Part shown: positions 34,974 through 44,955 of the stretch, piece after piece
Numbering within the stretch: position 1 is the stretch's first letter
Layout of the letters: each line of letters starts with the position of its first letter
NCBI RefSeq assembly: GCF_014696435.1
Contig: NZ_JACJQG010000060.1
Span: 1 to 60,146 of the forward strand
Direction of reading: 5' to 3'
Length of the DNA: 60,146 nucleotides
Source of the DNA: Calothrix anomala FACHB-343
GTDB lineage: Bacteria; Cyanobacteriota; Cyanobacteriia; Cyanobacteriales; Nostocaceae
Program-made: the position numbers and the translations under genes
Notes under the pieces: model-generated
The model's input: the letters and a program-made list of their open reading frames with translations, nothing else
Database searches by the model: none
What the model was told of the DNA's origin: nothing

Positions 34974-36419
34974 ATGGGACAATTCAAATTAGTAAAAAAT
35001 ACTTTTTCATTGTTGACGAATCGTGTAGTACAAAGTATTACTACATTTTTATTAACGGCAGCTATAACTCGTACTTTAGGTGCCTATGCCTTAGGGCAAT
35101 ATCTCCTAGCCTTCACCTATTATTATATCTTTGTCAATATCATTTCCCTCGGTCTGAAAACCTTGTTTACAAGAGAATTATCTCGCAATCTTCAAGAAAT
35201 GCCAGTTTATTTGGTGAGTGGTACTTTCCTACAACTTCTGTTAAGTGTTATCGGTTATGTAGTAATGGCAGTTGTGGTGTTTATACTACCCTATAATTCT
35301 GACACCTCGACAGTTTGCTACATATTGGGTTTAACAATCATTCCTTTTGCCCTTTCTAACATCACAGAGGCAATTTTTCAGGCTCAAGAGAGAATGAATT
35401 TGATTGCTATCTCTACAGTACCAGTGTACATTATCCGTTTACTGGTAATGCTATGGTTTATGCAGCTAGATTATGGAGTAAATTATTTAGCTGGAATATT
35501 CTTAGTTTCCGAAACCTTAATTTTTGTAATTCAGTGGATTTTAATTACACAGACAGTTAAGCCGAGATGGCAGCTTCAGAAAGATTTTATCTGGCAACTC
35601 TTGAAAACTGCGCGCACATTTTTGGCTATTGATGCTGTGGGAATAGTTGCTAGTAGATTAGATATCCTGATCATCTCACTTTTAGGGAGTGAGGTTATGG
35701 TTGGTCTTTATGGTGCTATTGGACAATTGCAGCAACCCTTTATGATGATTGTCAATAGTTTATGTCTGGCTGTGTTTCCTCAGTTGACAAAAGCTGTAGA
35801 CAAGACTAAGGAAAATCAGCGTCAAGTAACGGAAAATATTATTGAAATTCTCATGGCAATGTCCTTACCATTCGTAGTGGGTATTTTTTTTATCGGCGGA
35901 GATTTACTAAAATTTATTTATCAAGACTCTGATTTTAATCAGGCAACTTTAGCTCTAAACATTAGTTCATTGGCGCTGATTTTATTTCCTATTGTTAGAA
36001 TATTTAACTATCTTATTTTAGCCAATGGCTTGGAAAAATTTAACCTAATTGAAACCGTTGTTACAACTGTTGTATCAGGTGTATCGGGAATAATATTAAT
36101 TAGCCAATATAAATTATTAGGCGCGGCATTAATGGAAGTAATGGGTATAATAACTGCTTTTTCAATACTTACTTATGCTGTTTTTAGTCGAATCTTAATG
36201 ATAAATTTATGGAAAATCATATTACGTCCCCTGTTAATGAGTCTAGGGATCGTATTAGTATTTATAGCCCTACAAACAGTGAACTTGAATTTACTTTTAA
36301 ATGTGGCGATTGCTGTCACAGCCTATAGCTTATTTTCAGCCTGTTTTATGATTCAGGCTCTAGGGGGTATCAATGCTACTTGGAAAAAAATTTTTAATCG
36401 AGTTGAGGAGAAAATATGA
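34974..36419 (+). CDS. Wzx-type polysaccharide flippase
   Basis: Polytopic membrane protein (481 aa, 12-14 helices) of the MATE/polysaccharide-transporter superfamily. It would flip lipid-linked repeat units across the inner membrane. The N-terminus has the family pattern (RVVQSITTFLLTAAITRTLG, then GAYALGQYLLAF). A C-terminal polysaccharide-synthesis domain follows (GAALMEVMGI). Its stop overlaps the next gene by 4 bp (ATGA), so the pair is coupled. Confidence 0.9.
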   Translation: MGQFKLVKNTFSLLTNRVVQSITTFLLTAAITRTLGAYALGQYLLAFTYYYIFVNIISLGLKTLFTRELSRNLQEMPVYLVSGTFLQLLLSVIGYVVMAVVVFILPYNSDTSTVCYILGLTIIPFALSNITEAIFQAQERMNLIAISTVPVYIIRLLVMLWFMQLDYGVNYLAGIFLVSETLIFVIQWILITQTVKPRWQLQKDFIWQLLKTARTFLAIDAVGIVASRLDILIISLLGSEVMVGLYGAIGQLQQPFMMIVNSLCLAVFPQLTKAVDKTKENQRQVTENIIEILMAMSLPFVVGIFFIGGDLLKFIYQDSDFNQATLALNISSLALILFPIVRIFNYLILANGLEKFNLIETVVTTVVSGVSGIILISQYKLLGAALMEVMGIITAFSILTYAVFSRILMINLWKIILRPLLMSLGIVLVFIALQTVNLNLLLNVAIAVTAYSLFSACFMIQALGGINATWKKIFNRVEEKI

Positions 36420-37693
36420 AGATTATTAACTTGAAGAGCGAGCAAAAAGATAATTTATTTCAGGTAGGAGCAACTGTAATTTGGGAAAATCGCGATCGCG
36501 CTCCCCAGGAAGTATATATTGCTACTACTAAAGAGTTTGCACAGGATTTATCATGCAATCCCCATAGCTTTTTAATCGCTTGCACAATAGTGGCTTTTTA
36601 CTACGGAGAGAAAAGGGTTTTCATCGATGCAGAGATTTGTCCGCAGTTACTAGAAAACTTACAGACAGCGATGGCTATGCTCAAAGTTTGGTACAAACGC
36701 AGCGATCGCTCTATAATTCCCATTGAAGCCAAAATCAAAACTACAGTACCAACACCCACCACACCTAAGCAAGCAAGCATATTTTTTACTGGGGGTATTG
36801 ATACATTAGCTACCTTACGGCTGAACCGGATCAACTACCCTTTAGAGCATCCTAGATCGATTAAAGATGGACTGTTTATTTATGGTTTTTCTAACACCAC
36901 TCTAGAAAACTATGAAAAAGCCTACAAGTCTTTTGATGAGATTAAAAAAGATGCGGGAATTACCCTAATACCTGTTTATACTAATCTTTACGCTTTTGTT
37001 AAAGACTTAGATGTAGAACAGTTTGGTATAGAATTCTGGAAAGATTATTATACTAGTGCCGCATTATCCGCCGTTGCTCATGCTTTTAGCAGCAGACTAG
37101 CTAGTATTTCAGTTAGTTCTAGCGATGAAATTGCTTATCTACAACCTTGGGGAACACATCCTCTGCTCGATACTCTCTATAGCAGTTATGATTTCACAAT
37201 TCGCCATGAATATATCGCCCTTTCCCGATTTACCAAAACTAAGTTGGTTGCCGAATGGGATTTAGCTCTGCAAAAATTGAGGGTGTGCGATCAATTAAGC
37301 TTACCTCCAGGATATTTAAACTGTGGTGAATGTCCCAAATGTGTAGCAACAATGGCTCAATTGGCTGCCTTAGGTATGTTAGAAAAGGCTACAACTTTTC
37401 CCGCTAATGATATTTCCGCAGAGATGATTTTACAAAAATCAAATATTCAACACTTTGATGAAGAAGCTTATTATCTGGATTTGGTGGAATTATTTGAACA
37501 ACAAAATCGTACTGATTTAGTCATCAGCATTCAGCGTCTTAGCCGCAGATTTCGTTCTAAGGAACTTATTAAGAATATAGATAAAAAGATATTGGGCGGC
37601 GCAATATATCATGCTTATTCTAAAATTCCCAAACCTAAATCTGTGAAAAAAAATCGCACTTTGGATAAAATTACTCAAACTAAATTAGCATAG
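36416..37693 (+). CDS. QueC/ExsB-like PP-loop ATPase of unknown role
   Basis: 425 aa. A PP-loop-like motif FTGGIDT (residues 124-130) matches SGGxDS of ATP pyrophosphatases, followed by LATLRL as in QueC. A CxxCxxC zinc-type motif is at C303, C306 and C309 (CGECPKC), as in the C-terminus of QueC. A beta-rich region of about 120 residues comes first, and the last 100 residues are helical and basic. In other polysaccharide clusters PP-loop enzymes of the WbpG/PseA type put amidine groups on sugars; this protein could do something similar, but that is inference. The 4-bp overlap with wzx shows strong coupling. Confidence 0.65.
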   Translation: MKIINLKSEQKDNLFQVGATVIWENRDRAPQEVYIATTKEFAQDLSCNPHSFLIACTIVAFYYGEKRVFIDAEICPQLLENLQTAMAMLKVWYKRSDRSIIPIEAKIKTTVPTPTTPKQASIFFTGGIDTLATLRLNRINYPLEHPRSIKDGLFIYGFSNTTLENYEKAYKSFDEIKKDAGITLIPVYTNLYAFVKDLDVEQFGIEFWKDYYTSAALSAVAHAFSSRLASISVSSSDEIAYLQPWGTHPLLDTLYSSYDFTIRHEYIALSRFTKTKLVAEWDLALQKLRVCDQLSLPPGYLNCGECPKCVATMAQLAALGMLEKATTFPANDISAEMILQKSNIQHFDEEAYYLDLVELFEQQNRTDLVISIQRLSRRFRSKELIKNIDKKILGGAIYHAYSKIPKPKSVKKNRTLDKITQTKLA

Positions 37694-37786
37694 GTGTGCC
37701 TGTTGGTTAATTAAATTACCCATTTTTTGTAAAGAGTCGTTTATCTAAAATCCAAAATTACCAACTGCCATAACTCAGCATCATCT

Positions 37787-38878
37787 ATGCTCAAGATTGC
37801 TTTACTACATTTTTGCTTTGAAGACTACACAATTGAACTAGCTAATAGTTTGGTGAAATATGTTGATTTAACGCTGATTCACCCAGAAAAAGTATCTGCT
37901 GTTTGTAAAGATAATCTCGATCCTAGTATACGCACAGTTAGCTTTCCCAAACCCAGGATTCGCGATCCGCGCAATCTAGCTTCTATGATGGCGATGATGC
38001 GGATTATCAAGGAAGTGCAACCAGATGTGTTACACGTTCAAGAAACTAACGATCCTTGGTATGACTTAACATTACTGCTTAATCAGATGCCACCATTAGT
38101 GACGACTATTCATGATGTCTTTCGTCATCCAGGCGATCGCGAAAGTGTACTTGCATCCGAATATACCAAGCGTCTTGCTTTCTATCGTTCCCAACAATTA
38201 ATAGTTCATACTCAATCTCTAAAAAATGCCCTGACTAAAAATTTTCACGTTCCCCAACAACGAGTGAACGTGATACCGCATGGCGAACTAGGTAGCTTAT
38301 ATAAACGACGCACTAGTGAAACTAGTTTACAACGAGAGCCATACACATTGCTGTTTTTTGGGCGAATTTGGCCTTACAAAGGCTTAAAATACCTACTAGA
38401 AGCAATGCCTATTGTTGCTGCCAAAATTCCGGAAGTCAAATTAATTATTGCCGGTAGAGGTGAAAATATTGAACAATACTTCCCTACCGGTTATGATAGT
38501 AACCGCATCCACCTATTAAATGACTTCATTCCTCTGGCACAGGTAGCAGATCTGTTCCAAAGCAGTACAGTCTCCGTTTTACCTTATATTGAAGCATCTC
38601 AAAGTGGTGTGGCAGCATTGTCTTATGGGATGGGAATACCAGTTATTGCATCTGATATCGGCGGATTAAGTGAAATAGTCCGACATCAAAAAGATGGCTT
38701 TTTAGTTCCACCTGGTGATGTCCCAGCTTTGGCTGATGCGATCTTTACATTATTGAGCGATCGCAATTTACAATATCAGATGCAAGCAGCCGCTAGAGAG
38801 CGCTGTCAACAAGATTTAAACTGGTCAAATATCGCCGAAAAAACTGTAGAAACGTATCACAGGGCCATCAAAATGTAA
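37787..38878 (+). CDS. Family 4 glycosyltransferase
   Basis: Retaining GT-B transferase (363 aa). The C-terminal half has FFGRIWPYKGLKYLLEAMP, IIAGRGEN and the E-x7-E-like block PYIEASQSGVAALSYGMG, then VIASDIGGLSE. The N-terminal acceptor domain includes VLHVQETNDPW. Predicted to add a sugar to the repeat unit. It begins 93 bp after the PP-loop gene. Confidence 0.9.
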   Translation: MLKIALLHFCFEDYTIELANSLVKYVDLTLIHPEKVSAVCKDNLDPSIRTVSFPKPRIRDPRNLASMMAMMRIIKEVQPDVLHVQETNDPWYDLTLLLNQMPPLVTTIHDVFRHPGDRESVLASEYTKRLAFYRSQQLIVHTQSLKNALTKNFHVPQQRVNVIPHGELGSLYKRRTSETSLQREPYTLLFFGRIWPYKGLKYLLEAMPIVAAKIPEVKLIIAGRGENIEQYFPTGYDSNRIHLLNDFIPLAQVADLFQSSTVSVLPYIEASQSGVAALSYGMGIPVIASDIGGLSEIVRHQKDGFLVPPGDVPALADAIFTLLSDRNLQYQMQAAARERCQQDLNWSNIAEKTVETYHRAIKM

Positions 38879-38943
38879 ATCAACATTCCAGCCTTCCTAA
38901 TGTGGATGTAGCTGACTTTTACACATTAAAGGAGTTTACTCTT

Positions 38944-40317
38944 ATGGCTACTAATGGATTTAGTTTGATAGCAACCCTTCTGCTTCCTTCTTTAGTTAGC
39001 AGTATGGTTAACCCAGAAAGAATCACAACTTCTTTAAGTGATACAGTCAGTCAGGTAGTCAACTCCAACCAAGCCACCCTATACAGCCAAGCCACAAGCA
39101 AAACCTACTACGTCAGTGCGTCTGGTAGTGATAGCAACAATGGACTCTCTGTTAACTCTCCCTTTAAAACGATTCAAAAGGCTGCCAACTTAACAAATCC
39201 GGGAGATACAGTCCTAATTATGAACGGAGTATATACCAACGCTTCTCCAGTTGGTGAAGTCATCAAAATTACACGTTCTGGGACAGCTAGTGCATGGATT
39301 ACTTATAAAGCATATCCTGGGCATTTCCCCAAACTCAAGCACAATGGATGGAATGGAATTTTAATTCAGAATGGAGCCTCGTATATTGAAATCAATGGTC
39401 TGGAAGTAATTGGCAACAACGACAATATCACTCTTAGTTACGCCATCAGTCAAAAGTCTAATACCTCCAACCCTCTAACCAGTGGTAACTGCATTAGTAT
39501 TGATGGACGCAGAAATGGTCATCCCCATCACATCCGGATTCTCAATAATAAGGTTCATAGATGCGGAGGAGCAGGTATTTCCGCCATTCAAACAGACTAT
39601 GTGACCATTGAAGGTAATGAAGTCTTCAATAATGCCTGGTACTCACCTTTTGGTACTAGTGGTATTTCCCTGTATCAAAACTGGCGTTTTGATAATCATA
39701 CAGGATACAAAATGTATGTCAGAAAAAATAAAGTCTATAACAATCGGCAATACATTCCCTGGATTTATACAGGCAAGATTGAAGACGGCAATGGCATCAT
39801 TATTGATGATTCCAAAAACACACAAAACAACTCTACCTTGGGTGTATATACTGGACGAACTTTAGTTGAAAACAATATCACATATAACAATGGCGGCTCA
39901 GGTATTCATACATATAGGAGCCAATATGTTGATATTTTGCATAACACGGCTTACTTAAACAATCAGAGTCCGGATATTAAACATGGACAAATATTCGCTA
40001 ATTATTCATCTGATGTGAATATTGTCAACAACATTCTCTATGCACCAGCCAATAAATACATTAACATCAATGCACAAAATACAAGGGTCACTTACAACTA
40101 CAATATCTATGGCAATAGTACTTTGATGGAAGCCAAAGGATATAACGATATAATTGCCGATCCCAAGTTTGTTAATCCTTCCCAAGGTGATTTTAGACTG
40201 CAACAAACTAGTCCAGCAATTAATAAGGCTTATCCCTCGGCAAGCCTAAAAACTGATTATGCCGGTAAAGCGCGTCCCTCTGGTGGTGGGTATGATATTG
40301 GAGCTTATGAATACTAG
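38944..40317 (+). CDS. Right-handed parallel beta-helix protein (lyase/epimerase-like)
   Basis: 457 aa from ATG 38944, chosen because AAAGGAG lies about 10 nt upstream; an in-frame start at 38902 adds 14 residues. The N-terminus is hydrophobic (FSLIATLLLPSLVSS), consistent with a signal peptide. The block YYVSASGSDSNNGLSVNSPF and the turn repeats with N-rich ladders indicate a DUF1565/PL-like beta helix, as in polysaccharide lyases or mannuronan epimerases. It ends DIGAYEY, typical for this group. It probably trims or modifies the exported polymer. No catalytic residues can be assigned. Confidence 0.82.
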   Translation: MATNGFSLIATLLLPSLVSSMVNPERITTSLSDTVSQVVNSNQATLYSQATSKTYYVSASGSDSNNGLSVNSPFKTIQKAANLTNPGDTVLIMNGVYTNASPVGEVIKITRSGTASAWITYKAYPGHFPKLKHNGWNGILIQNGASYIEINGLEVIGNNDNITLSYAISQKSNTSNPLTSGNCISIDGRRNGHPHHIRILNNKVHRCGGAGISAIQTDYVTIEGNEVFNNAWYSPFGTSGISLYQNWRFDNHTGYKMYVRKNKVYNNRQYIPWIYTGKIEDGNGIIIDDSKNTQNNSTLGVYTGRTLVENNITYNNGGSGIHTYRSQYVDILHNTAYLNNQSPDIKHGQIFANYSSDVNIVNNILYAPANKYININAQNTRVTYNYNIYGNSTLMEAKGYNDIIADPKFVNPSQGDFRLQQTSPAINKAYPSASLKTDYAGKARPSGGGYDIGAYEY

Positions 40318-40445
40318 TTATCATACTTTTTAACTAGTAAAATATCTGGCTTCAAATACAAAGATTATGAAATTTAGTGCAGGTTATGCTGATGCTATAC
40401 CTGCACTAATAACAGAGGGTGAATCATCTAGCCAATTGTCCATCC

Positions 40446-41714
40446 ATGAAGATTAACAAGAAAGAATTTTTACTAAATTCAGAAAAAATATTTACAATTG
40501 TTTGCTTACTTTTTTATTCTGGCGGGCCTTTAACTCTCATCCTCTCAGGGGGAGCTAGTGAGGGAGATAGTGATGAAGCACCTACCGATACAGGCTTAAT
40601 CCAACTTGTATTTATGGTAATTTATCTCATCACTTGTATTCTGCTTCTGTTACGTTGGAAAAAAGCAATTTCTATACTGAGTAAAGTTAAGTTTACCTGG
40701 CTAATCATCTTCTTATCTGCATTATCTATATTTTGGTCTGCTGCTCCTCAAGTAACCATAGTTCGGACTGTAGCTTTATTCGGTACAAGCCTTTTTGGTA
40801 TGTATTTGGCTAGTCGCTATACATTGAAAGAGCAAATGGAGTTAATTAACTGGATGTTTTGTGTAGCAATAATATTAGGTTTATTGTTTGCAATAGCATT
40901 ACCCAAATATGGATTGATGGGTGGGCTACATTCAGGAGCATTAAGAGGTATCTATACTCATAAAAATGTGTTTGGTAAAATCTTATCTCTTGGTGGCGTT
41001 AACTGTTTACTTGTTGCTAGCGCTAACAAACGCAATTCTTTGTTTACCTGGGCTATTTTTGGCATAGCTATCATTTGTTTGATACTAGCCCGTTCTAGTT
41101 CATCAATGTTAAGCTTTACTAATCTTATAGTAATCTTTTTAGGTTTAAGAATTCTTCGCTCTCCTGTTATTGCTGTTGTTCCAGCTTTAAGTGCTATATC
41201 CATAATTTGTATTAATTTATATTTATTTGTTACTAGTAATTTAAATAATCTACTTGGCTCAATTGGTAAGGATGCTACCCTAACAGGTCGTGGCGATCTT
41301 TGGCCTTTAGTCTGGGATAAAATTTGGGAACGTCCCTGGTTAGGTTATGGATTTAGTGGCTTTTGGCAAGGTTTAGATGGAGAATCTGCTTCTGTTTGGT
41401 ATGCTTCTCGCTGGACACCGCCTAACTCCCACAATGGTTTTTTAGACTTATGGTTAGATTTGGGTTTAATCGGAGTAGTTATATTCTTCATTGGATTTTT
41501 TGTGTTGTTATGCAAATGTTTTAAATACATCAGAATAACTAATACTTCAGAGGGTTTTTGGCCAGCAATATGTCTATTTTATTTAATTATGATTAATCTC
41601 ACAGAAACTTCTTTATTAATTCAAAATAATATATTTTGGATTCTTTATGTATCTACAGAAGTTTCCATGATAGTAGTTAGTAATAAAAAAATTAAATGTT
41701 TGTATTCATTATAG
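40446..41714 (+). CDS. O-antigen ligase/polymerase family (Wzy-like)
   Basis: Polytopic membrane protein (422 aa from ATG 40446; a GTG at 40419 adds nine residues but its GAGG abuts the start codon). About ten membrane helices. The large periplasmic loop contains the ligase/polymerase pattern LTGRGDLWPLVWDKIWERPWLGYGF (given here by ends only: LTGRGDLWP and PWLGYG) and NSHNGFLDLWLDLG. It would polymerise or ligate repeat units in the periplasm. Confidence 0.88.
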   Translation: MKINKKEFLLNSEKIFTIVCLLFYSGGPLTLILSGGASEGDSDEAPTDTGLIQLVFMVIYLITCILLLLRWKKAISILSKVKFTWLIIFLSALSIFWSAAPQVTIVRTVALFGTSLFGMYLASRYTLKEQMELINWMFCVAIILGLLFAIALPKYGLMGGLHSGALRGIYTHKNVFGKILSLGGVNCLLVASANKRNSLFTWAIFGIAIICLILARSSSSMLSFTNLIVIFLGLRILRSPVIAVVPALSAISIICINLYLFVTSNLNNLLGSIGKDATLTGRGDLWPLVWDKIWERPWLGYGFSGFWQGLDGESASVWYASRWTPPNSHNGFLDLWLDLGLIGVVIFFIGFFVLLCKCFKYIRITNTSEGFWPAICLFYLIMINLTETSLLIQNNIFWILYVSTEVSMIVVSNKKIKCLYSL

Positions 41715-41763
41715 AAATTCGCTAATTACTCATTTTATTTTATTAAACCAGGGAGAGCAACAA

Positions 41764-42834
41764 ATGAAAATTCTCATGTTAGGAGAAAGTTTAGATAGGC
41801 AGGGAGGAATAGTTTCAGTTGAAAAATTGATAATGAAACACAATTATTCTGACATAGAAATTAGTCATTTATCTACTTTACCGAATGGCTCTACAATAGA
41901 GAAATTATTAGTGTTTTTCCAAGCTTTACTAAGATTATTTTGGCAACTTATCAAACAAGAAGCTGACGTGGTTCATATCCATGTTTCTGAGCGAGGTAGT
42001 GCCTTTCGTCAGTCAATTACTACTATGATTGCTTGGATTATGCGTAAACCAGTAATTCTGCATACTCATAGTGCTGATTTTCATGTATTTTATTCTAACT
42101 TACCTAAAATGATACAATTAGGATTAAGTTGGATATTTAGAAAATCAACTCGATTTATTGTTTTATCAGATAGCTGGAAAAAATTTTATATAGAAAATCT
42201 GGCTTTGAACCCAGAGCAAGTTGTTATTTTACCTAATCCAGTAAAATTGCCTGTAGAGATTTCACAACGGGTAAATTCTCAAAAAGTTAATTTTTTATTT
42301 TTGGGTAGGATTGGGGAAAGGAAAGGAGCATTTGATTTAATTGCAGCTTTTGCTGATATTCCTGAAGAAAAAAAGCAAAATGCACAATTAATTATTGCTG
42401 GTGATGGGGAAGGACAAAAAGCCAGAGACTTAGTAAAACAATTAAACTTAAGTGAATATATTACTATCTTAGATTGGGTAGACGAACAGCAACGAGATGA
42501 ACTCTTAACCAAATCAGATGTGTTTGTCTTACCTTCATATAATGAAGGTTTACCTATGGCTTTGCTGGAAGCAATGAGTTGGGGTTTAGCTACGATTGCA
42601 ACACCAGTAGGAGGGATTCCTGAGTTAGTGATTGATCGTAAAAATGGGTTACTAGTACAACCAGGAAATATTCACGAATTATCTACAACAATGCAACTAT
42701 TAATCGCCGATCGAGAATTTAAAGACTATTTAGGTAAAAATGCGAGAAACAGTACCAAGCCTTTTGACATCAACAATTATATTGCCAGTTTATCTAATAT
42801 TTATCAATCTGCATTGAAGAACAATATTAAATAA
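41764..42834 (+). CDS. Family 4 glycosyltransferase
   Basis: 356 aa, GT-B fold. The glycosyltransferase blocks are FLGRIGERKGAFDLIAAF, LIIAGDGEG, and PSYNEGLPMALLEAMSWG with the retaining-enzyme glutamates, then TPVGGIPELV. The acceptor-side N-terminus starts MKILMLGESLDRQGGI. It has the GAGAG ribosome site just before the ATG. One of two GT4 enzymes in the cluster. Confidence 0.91.
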   Translation: MKILMLGESLDRQGGIVSVEKLIMKHNYSDIEISHLSTLPNGSTIEKLLVFFQALLRLFWQLIKQEADVVHIHVSERGSAFRQSITTMIAWIMRKPVILHTHSADFHVFYSNLPKMIQLGLSWIFRKSTRFIVLSDSWKKFYIENLALNPEQVVILPNPVKLPVEISQRVNSQKVNFLFLGRIGERKGAFDLIAAFADIPEEKKQNAQLIIAGDGEGQKARDLVKQLNLSEYITILDWVDEQQRDELLTKSDVFVLPSYNEGLPMALLEAMSWGLATIATPVGGIPELVIDRKNGLLVQPGNIHELSTTMQLLIADREFKDYLGKNARNSTKPFDINNYIASLSNIYQSALKNNIK

Positions 42835-42874
42835 TCACTTAACCAAATTTTTACGTTTACTTTCTGCAAATTAT

Positions 42875-43663
42875 ATGACTCTACACAATTACCCAGAAAT
42901 AACTGTCTTAAATACAAGATTTCACCAGTTAACAGTACAAGATTTAATTAAATATATCGTAAAATCTGGAGGCATCGAGCAAAAAACAATTATAGGTAAC
43001 GTGAATGTAAGGGCTATAAATTTCAGCTATCAGTTACCTTGGTATCGCAATTTTATTAATAATGCAGATTTAGTATTTTGCGATGGAATTGGAGTTATAT
43101 TAGGCGCAAGAATTTTGGGATACAAAATGGAATCTAGGCATCGGATGACCTGTCCAGATTATATTGAAAGTTTAGCATTAGCTTGCGAGCAAGATAATGT
43201 TTCTTTATTTTTACTTGCTGGTAAACCAGGTGTAACAGATAAAGCCATTAAAAAATTACTAGAAATCGCACCTAATTTACGCATAGCAGGACATCATGGT
43301 TATTTTAATAAAAGTGGGAGTGAAAATGATGTTGTCATAGAGAAAATCAATAAATTTAAACCTGATGTTTTATATATTGGGTTTGGAATGCCATTACAAG
43401 AAAAATGGATTTTGGATAACTTTAATAAAATCGAAACTCGCGTTTTTCTACCATTAGGCGCTTGTTTAGATTTTTATACTGATTCTGTTTATCGAGGCCC
43501 GCGTTGGTTGACTGATAACGGTTTTGAGTGGTTAACTCGCTTAATTACTGAACCTACACGTCTTTGGGAACGTTATATTGTAGGGAATCCTTTATTTTTT
43601 TATCGAATATTTAAACAACGAATTAATCAGGGCTTTATCGCCAATCATTCGGACGAGTTTTGA
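42875..43663 (+). CDS. WecB/TagA/CpsF family glycosyltransferase (GT26)
   Basis: 262 aa. The family blocks are GNVNVRAINFSYQ, ADLVFCDGIGVILGARILG, FLLAGKPGV, YIGFGMPLQEKWI and FLPLGACLDFYT. Members transfer N-acetylmannosaminuronic acid, N-acetylmannosamine or glucose to lipid-linked acceptors. The C-terminal basic helix (LWERYIVGNPLFFYRIFKQR) is typical of membrane attachment. It starts 40 bp after the GT4 gene. Confidence 0.92.
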   Translation: MTLHNYPEITVLNTRFHQLTVQDLIKYIVKSGGIEQKTIIGNVNVRAINFSYQLPWYRNFINNADLVFCDGIGVILGARILGYKMESRHRMTCPDYIESLALACEQDNVSLFLLAGKPGVTDKAIKKLLEIAPNLRIAGHHGYFNKSGSENDVVIEKINKFKPDVLYIGFGMPLQEKWILDNFNKIETRVFLPLGACLDFYTDSVYRGPRWLTDNGFEWLTRLITEPTRLWERYIVGNPLFFYRIFKQRINQGFIANHSDEF

Positions 43664-43776
43664 TAAAAATTCAGTTTTATAAATTATTTTTTATCTATTA
43701 CCTACTTTGGTAGATAGATAAATCTATAAACAAATGTAAACTAAAAACCAAAATATTTTTAATCATAAATTATGAG

Positions 43777-44955
43777 ATGAATCAGATATTCAAATTAACT
43801 TCTAGACGCAATTTTTTGTTCGCCTTAGGTGCTTTAGCTGCTAGCAGTACAGTGGTAATCAGTCGAATTCTGGAACGTCATCAGGATATAGAAGCACTTG
43901 ATAATCCTCAAAGGAATTTTACAGTTACTCAGGAGCTTTCTTTAAAGCAACGTGCGGCGGCTAAAGGGTTGTTTTATGGAACGACTAGTACAAAAAGTCT
44001 CCTGGCAGCAAACCCAGCATATATGGCTGCTATAGTGGAAAATTGCAGTATGTTTGTCCCAGAATGGGAATTTAAGTGGACTGCTGGAGATACGACTCTT
44101 CGTCCTGGATTCGATAAATTTGATTTTACTGCTGCTGATTGGATCGCTGATTTTGCTGCAACTCACAAACTGCTGTTGCGTGGACATACTTTAGTTTGGC
44201 ATGAGTCTTTACCTAAGTGGTTTAAGGACACTGTGAATCGTGAAAATGCACAGCAGCTATTACAAAATCATATTCAAACCGTGGTTAAACGTTATGCAGG
44301 TAAAATCCATTCATGGGATGTAGTGAATGAAGCTATAGAACCAGATGATGGTAGAGATGATGGTTTGCGCATCACCCCTTGGTTAGAATCTTTGGGTACA
44401 AATTATATTGATTTAGCTTTTCGTCTCACAGCTGAAGCTGACCCAAAAGCATTGTTATTTTATAACGATTATGGTTTAGACTACGACACACCCAAACATG
44501 AAGCTAAAAGGACAGCTGTACTCAAATTACTAGAACGTTTAAAGTCCAAAGATACGCCGATTCATGGTCTTGGTATTCAAGGTCATTTATCTCCGGGAAA
44601 ATATAAATTTAATTCCCAAAAATTGCGTCAATTTCTTGCGGATGTTGCTAGTTTGGGACTGAAAATTATAATTACAGAAATGGATGTAGCAGATAACTAT
44701 CTACCACAAGATATTACATTGCGCGATCGCATTATTGCTGCTACTTATGAAGATTACCTTTCGACTGTCTTGGATGAAACAGCCGTAATTGCTGTTCTGA
44801 CTTGGGGATTGAGCGATCGCTATTCTTGGCTTGGTGAATTTAAACCTAGATCGGATAAAGCTGCGGTGCGTCCTTTGCCTCTTGATCAAAAGCTGCGACG
44901 CAAATTAGCCTGGAATGCGATCGCGCGTGCTTTTGATAATGCTCCTATACGCTGA
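43777..44955 (+). CDS. Tat-exported GH10 endo-beta-1,4-xylanase-like glycosidase
   Basis: 392 aa glycoside hydrolase family 10. The acid/base glutamate is E185 (WDVVNEAIEP) and the nucleophile is E301 (IIITEMDVAD). The substrate-site block RGHTLVWHESLPKWF is intact. The N-terminus SRRNFLFALGALAASS is a twin-arginine signal, so the enzyme should be exported folded. In a cluster that makes its own polymer, it may cut or process the exopolysaccharide rather than digest plant xylan; that role is an inference. No carbohydrate-binding module is present. Confidence 0.92.
   Translation: MNQIFKLTSRRNFLFALGALAASSTVVISRILERHQDIEALDNPQRNFTVTQELSLKQRAAAKGLFYGTTSTKSLLAANPAYMAAIVENCSMFVPEWEFKWTAGDTTLRPGFDKFDFTAADWIADFAATHKLLLRGHTLVWHESLPKWFKDTVNRENAQQLLQNHIQTVVKRYAGKIHSWDVVNEAIEPDDGRDDGLRITPWLESLGTNYIDLAFRLTAEADPKALLFYNDYGLDYDTPKHEAKRTAVLKLLERLKSKDTPIHGLGIQGHLSPGKYKFNSQKLRQFLADVASLGLKIIITEMDVADNYLPQDITLRDRIIAATYEDYLSTVLDETAVIAVLTWGLSDRYSWLGEFKPRSDKAAVRPLPLDQKLRRKLAWNAIARAFDNAPIR

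Noticed and set aside
43777-44955. Horizontal acquisition of the GH10 gene from plant-degrading bacteria
   Set aside because: Base composition and HIP1 content look like the neighbours, and the gene fits the operon; no sequence evidence for recent transfer.
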